64,000 bases of DNA from Actinomadura sp. K4S16. GTDB taxonomy: Bacteria; Actinomycetota; Actinomycetes; Streptosporangiales; Streptosporangiaceae. The stretch lies in contig NZ_BDDE01000015.1 in assembly GCF_008327685.1 (NCBI RefSeq), forward strand, positions 310,001-374,000, written 5' to 3'. The translations under genes were made by a program, and so were the position numbers. The notes beneath the pieces were generated by a model. It saw nothing but the letters and a program-made list of their open reading frames with translations. It had not been told where the DNA came from and did not search any database. Positions within the stretch are counted from its first letter, which is position 1. Every line of letters starts with the position of its first letter. Below are positions 62,627 through 64,000 of the stretch, in pieces.

Positions 62627-63291
62627 CGTGTTCTCCTCTTCTCCTCGGTGCCTGCCTGCGCCGCCTTCCCACCGGCCGCCCTCAACTCCGCGAAGAACGC
62701 GCCGATGCGCTCCCAGACCGCGTCGCCGCCGGTGAAGCCCGTCCAGTGCTCGCGCAGCAGGGCGGTGAGCCGGTAGCAGTCGTCGATCGGGAGGATCCAG
62801 TGCTCGGCCGCGCCCCGCGCCCGGTGCACGACGAGCGCCTCCACGTCCGGGCGCAGCTCCGCCAGGACGGGGTTGGCGTCGGCCACGCGCCGCCAGTTCT
62901 CCGCGTGCACGGCCGCGCGCAGCGCGCCGGCCGGGCTCGGGTAGCGGGCGGTGACCTCGCCCAGCTCCGAGACGGAGAAGAAGGCCAGGTCGACGGGGAT
63001 GCCGAGGCCCGCCCACAGCGGGCCGTCCAGCCGGAAGCCGGTCAGTTCGCGCCGCCGGTCCGGGACGAGCCGGTAGTGCCGCCCGCCCGCCGCCCGGCCG
63101 TCGAACAGCAGGGTGCACGCCCCGCACGCGCACAGCAGCTCGCCCTTGTCCAGGTCGAGCAGGTGCCGGTGCGCGCCGCGCACGGGTTCGGCGCACAGGT
63201 CGCACTGCTCCTCGGCCTCGGCCGCCGGCGGCGGGAGCGGCGGCGCCGAGGCCAGCGCCGCCAGCCTCGGCGTGGACAGCGCGGGCGTCAT
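62623..63291 (-). CDS. DUF5947-like Cys-rich protein
   Basis: A 222-residue protein. Its first part has two Cys pairs in CDLCAEPV and LLCACGACTLLF with HRHLLDLDKGEL between, which look like a zinc or Fe-S site. The rest is FDGRAAGGRHYRLVPDRRRELTGFRLDGPLWAGLGIPVDLAFFSVS and PIDDCYRLTALLREHWTGFTGGDAVWERIGAFFAELRA. This fits the DUF5947 family seen in hydrogenase clusters. ATG 63291 overlaps the NifU-like gene by four bases. A role in iron-sulfur or metal handling for the hydrogenase is inferred from the Cys pattern and the next gene. Confidence 0.83.
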   Translation of the reverse strand: MTPALSTPRLAALASAPPLPPPAAEAEEQCDLCAEPVRGAHRHLLDLDKGELLCACGACTLLFDGRAAGGRHYRLVPDRRRELTGFRLDGPLWAGLGIPVDLAFFSVSELGEVTARYPSPAGALRAAVHAENWRRVADANPVLAELRPDVEALVVHRARGAAEHWILPIDDCYRLTALLREHWTGFTGGDAVWERIGAFFAELRAAGGKAAQAGTEEKRRTR

Positions 63292-63773
63292 GCGCGGCTC
63301 CGCACCTGGTCCAGGGTGATCAGCACCTTCTCCGGCGCGGGCGCCTCGATCTCGACCCGCTCCAGTTCCGGCGCCGCGGCCAGGGCCGCCCGCTCCACGG
63401 CGTCCAGCACCGGGCGGGGCGCGGCGGCGCGCCCCTCGGTCGCGACCTTCAGCCGCACCGCCGCCCCGTCGATCCCGGCGAACTCCACCGACGTGCGGTG
63501 CTTGCCGAGGAACCCCTCCAGCGCGGCGAGCGCCCGCCCGACCCGCGCCTCCGGCGTCTCCGGGTGCAGGCCGTGCATGGCCAGCAGGTGGCCGACCAGC
63601 TCGTCGCCGGCGAGGGCGGAGGCGTCCGCGGTGAGCCGCACGATCCGGTCGAGGGCCTCCCCGTACAGCTCCACCAGCGCCTGGACGGCCTGGTGCGCCG
63701 CCGGGTCGAGGCCGTCGAGCAGCCCCTCCAGGCGCCGGACGTGCTCCCGCACGCGCTCGTCGTCCCAGCCCAT
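63288..63773 (-). CDS. NifU-like C-terminal domain protein
   Basis: A 161-residue protein. The first ~85 residues are helical (RVREHVRRLEGLLDGLDPAAHQAVQALVELYGEALDRIVRLT). The rest resembles the NifU/Nfu small domain (VGRALAALEGFLGKHRTSVEFAGIDGAAVRLKVATEG...VLDAVERAALAAAPELERVEI). The usual CxxC of Nfu is not present, so it may not hold a cluster itself. ATG 63773 overlaps the large-subunit stop by one base. Nfu-like genes directly after the large subunit are typical of actinobacterial group 1h clusters and may help deliver iron-sulfur or Ni-Fe parts. Confidence 0.83.
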   Translation of the reverse strand: MGWDDERVREHVRRLEGLLDGLDPAAHQAVQALVELYGEALDRIVRLTADASALAGDELVGHLLAMHGLHPETPEARVGRALAALEGFLGKHRTSVEFAGIDGAAVRLKVATEGRAAAPRPVLDAVERAALAAAPELERVEIEAPAPEKVLITLDQVRSRA

Positions 63774-64000
63774 CAGTGCTCTTCCTGGGCGCCGAACATC
63801 GGGGAGTGCCGCTTCTCGATCGTCCGGCCGTTGCCGACGTACATGTGCACGCCGCACGGCAGGCACGGGTCGAAGCTGCGGACGGTCCGCATGATGTCGA
63901 TGCCCTTGAAGTCGTCCGGGCCGTTCTCCTCGAAGATCGGCTGGCCCTGGACGGCGTCCTCGTACGGGCCGGGCGTGCCGTAGGAGTCGCGCGGGCTGGC
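63773..64000 (-). CDS. hhyL: [NiFe]-hydrogenase large subunit, C-terminal end (group 1h-like)
   Basis: The last 75 residues of a [NiFe]-hydrogenase large subunit; the 5' part lies beyond the right edge. The distal L2 motif is SFDPCLPCGVH, whose two Cys bind the Ni-Fe site. After its His there is a 23-residue tail (MYVGNGRTIEKRHSPMFGAQEEH) that the maturation endopeptidase would remove. The segment DSYGTPGPYEDAVQGQPIFEENGPDDFKGIDIMRTVRSFDPC matches high-affinity, oxygen-tolerant group 1h (formerly group 5) enzymes from memory of that family. Its stop overlaps the NifU-like start (TGATG). It oxidises H2, in this group down to atmospheric levels. Confidence 0.9.
   Translation of the reverse strand, partial: ASPRDSYGTPGPYEDAVQGQPIFEENGPDDFKGIDIMRTVRSFDPCLPCGVHMYVGNGRTIEKRHSPMFGAQEEH

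Noticed and set aside
1..64000. tRNA, rRNA or riboswitch genes
   Set aside because: No cloverleaf with CCA-end features, rRNA signature or known riboswitch core was recognised by eye. A covariance-model search would be needed to exclude them fully.

Overview
The window is about 72% or more G+C. It has short intergenic spaces, many GTG starts, many 1-4 base gene overlaps and several leaderless-looking starts. With the actinobacterial families present (a complete cvnABCD conservon, Pmt-type mannosyltransferase, fused Zn-finger/ECF sigma factor, Xfp-AckA, and a group 1h-like [NiFe]-hydrogenase maturation locus), this points to the chromosome of a filamentous actinomycete. It is most like Streptosporangiales/Thermomonosporaceae (Actinomadura-like); that genus-level guess is inference.

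Layout. 1-5.8 kb: envelope glycosylation and housekeeping (partial GT2, ArnT/PMT-like membrane transferase, zinc-ribbon protein, rsmI, pmt). 5.8-9.3 kb: a divergent MFS exporter/LacI regulator pair with direct-repeat operators, then a CorA-type transporter. 9.3-14.1 kb: a compact beta-lactam locus of class A beta-lactamase lipoprotein, convergent MecA_N-type penicillin-binding protein, LysR activator and a translationally coupled cytosolic beta-lactamase-like protein. The last two resemble the BlaA/BlaB regulatory pair of Streptomyces cacaoi. The bla and PBP promoters share a nearly identical operator/-35 block. 14.2-18.3 kb: tandem AAA+ ATPase and amidase. 18.8-24.9 kb: phosphoketolase-acetate kinase bypass followed by an overlapping GAF-SpoIIE phosphatase and Zn-finger/ECF sigma fusion. 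25-31.7 kb: SDR-fold protein lacking the usual YxxxK, membrane-anchored unknown, Lrp/AsnC regulator divergent from a fused indolepyruvate ferredoxin oxidoreductase, and a membrane protein.

31.9-35.1 kb: a degenerate Ser/Thr-kinase-like receptor and a smaller membrane protein that share a C-terminal helical domain. An IS1341-type TnpB element sits between them, with its right end at the kinase stop codon. 35.2-38.5 kb: DUF2975-XRE operon, a repeat/hairpin-rich non-coding stretch, then a DHA2 exporter divergent from an HxlR regulator with paired palindromic operators. 38.6-44.9 kb: conservon (CvnD-C-B-A in coordinate order) with an extra repeat protein, an anti-sigma-type ATPase and a PadR regulator. 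45-52.8 kb: a six-gene minus-strand operon (ACP, two SGNH hydrolases, SnoaL-like protein, acyl-CoA dehydrogenase-like protein, fatty acyl-AMP ligase) with a sulfotransferase upstream, which looks like an orphan acyl-ACP tailoring pathway. 52.9-55.2 kb: LysR/MFS divergent pair.

55.2-64 kb: a tightly overlapping minus-strand hydrogenase operon. In transcription order it runs: C-terminus of the large subunit, NifU-like protein, DUF5947-like protein, small protein, DUF6084-like protein, unknown, maturation endopeptidase, one-TM peptide, unknown helical protein, SIS protein, HupF/HypC-like protein, SIS protein, HypC, HypD, HypE. It would support maturation of a hydrogenase of the high-affinity, atmospheric-H2-oxidising type. 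The structural genes lie beyond the right edge. No tRNA, rRNA or CRISPR array was seen.
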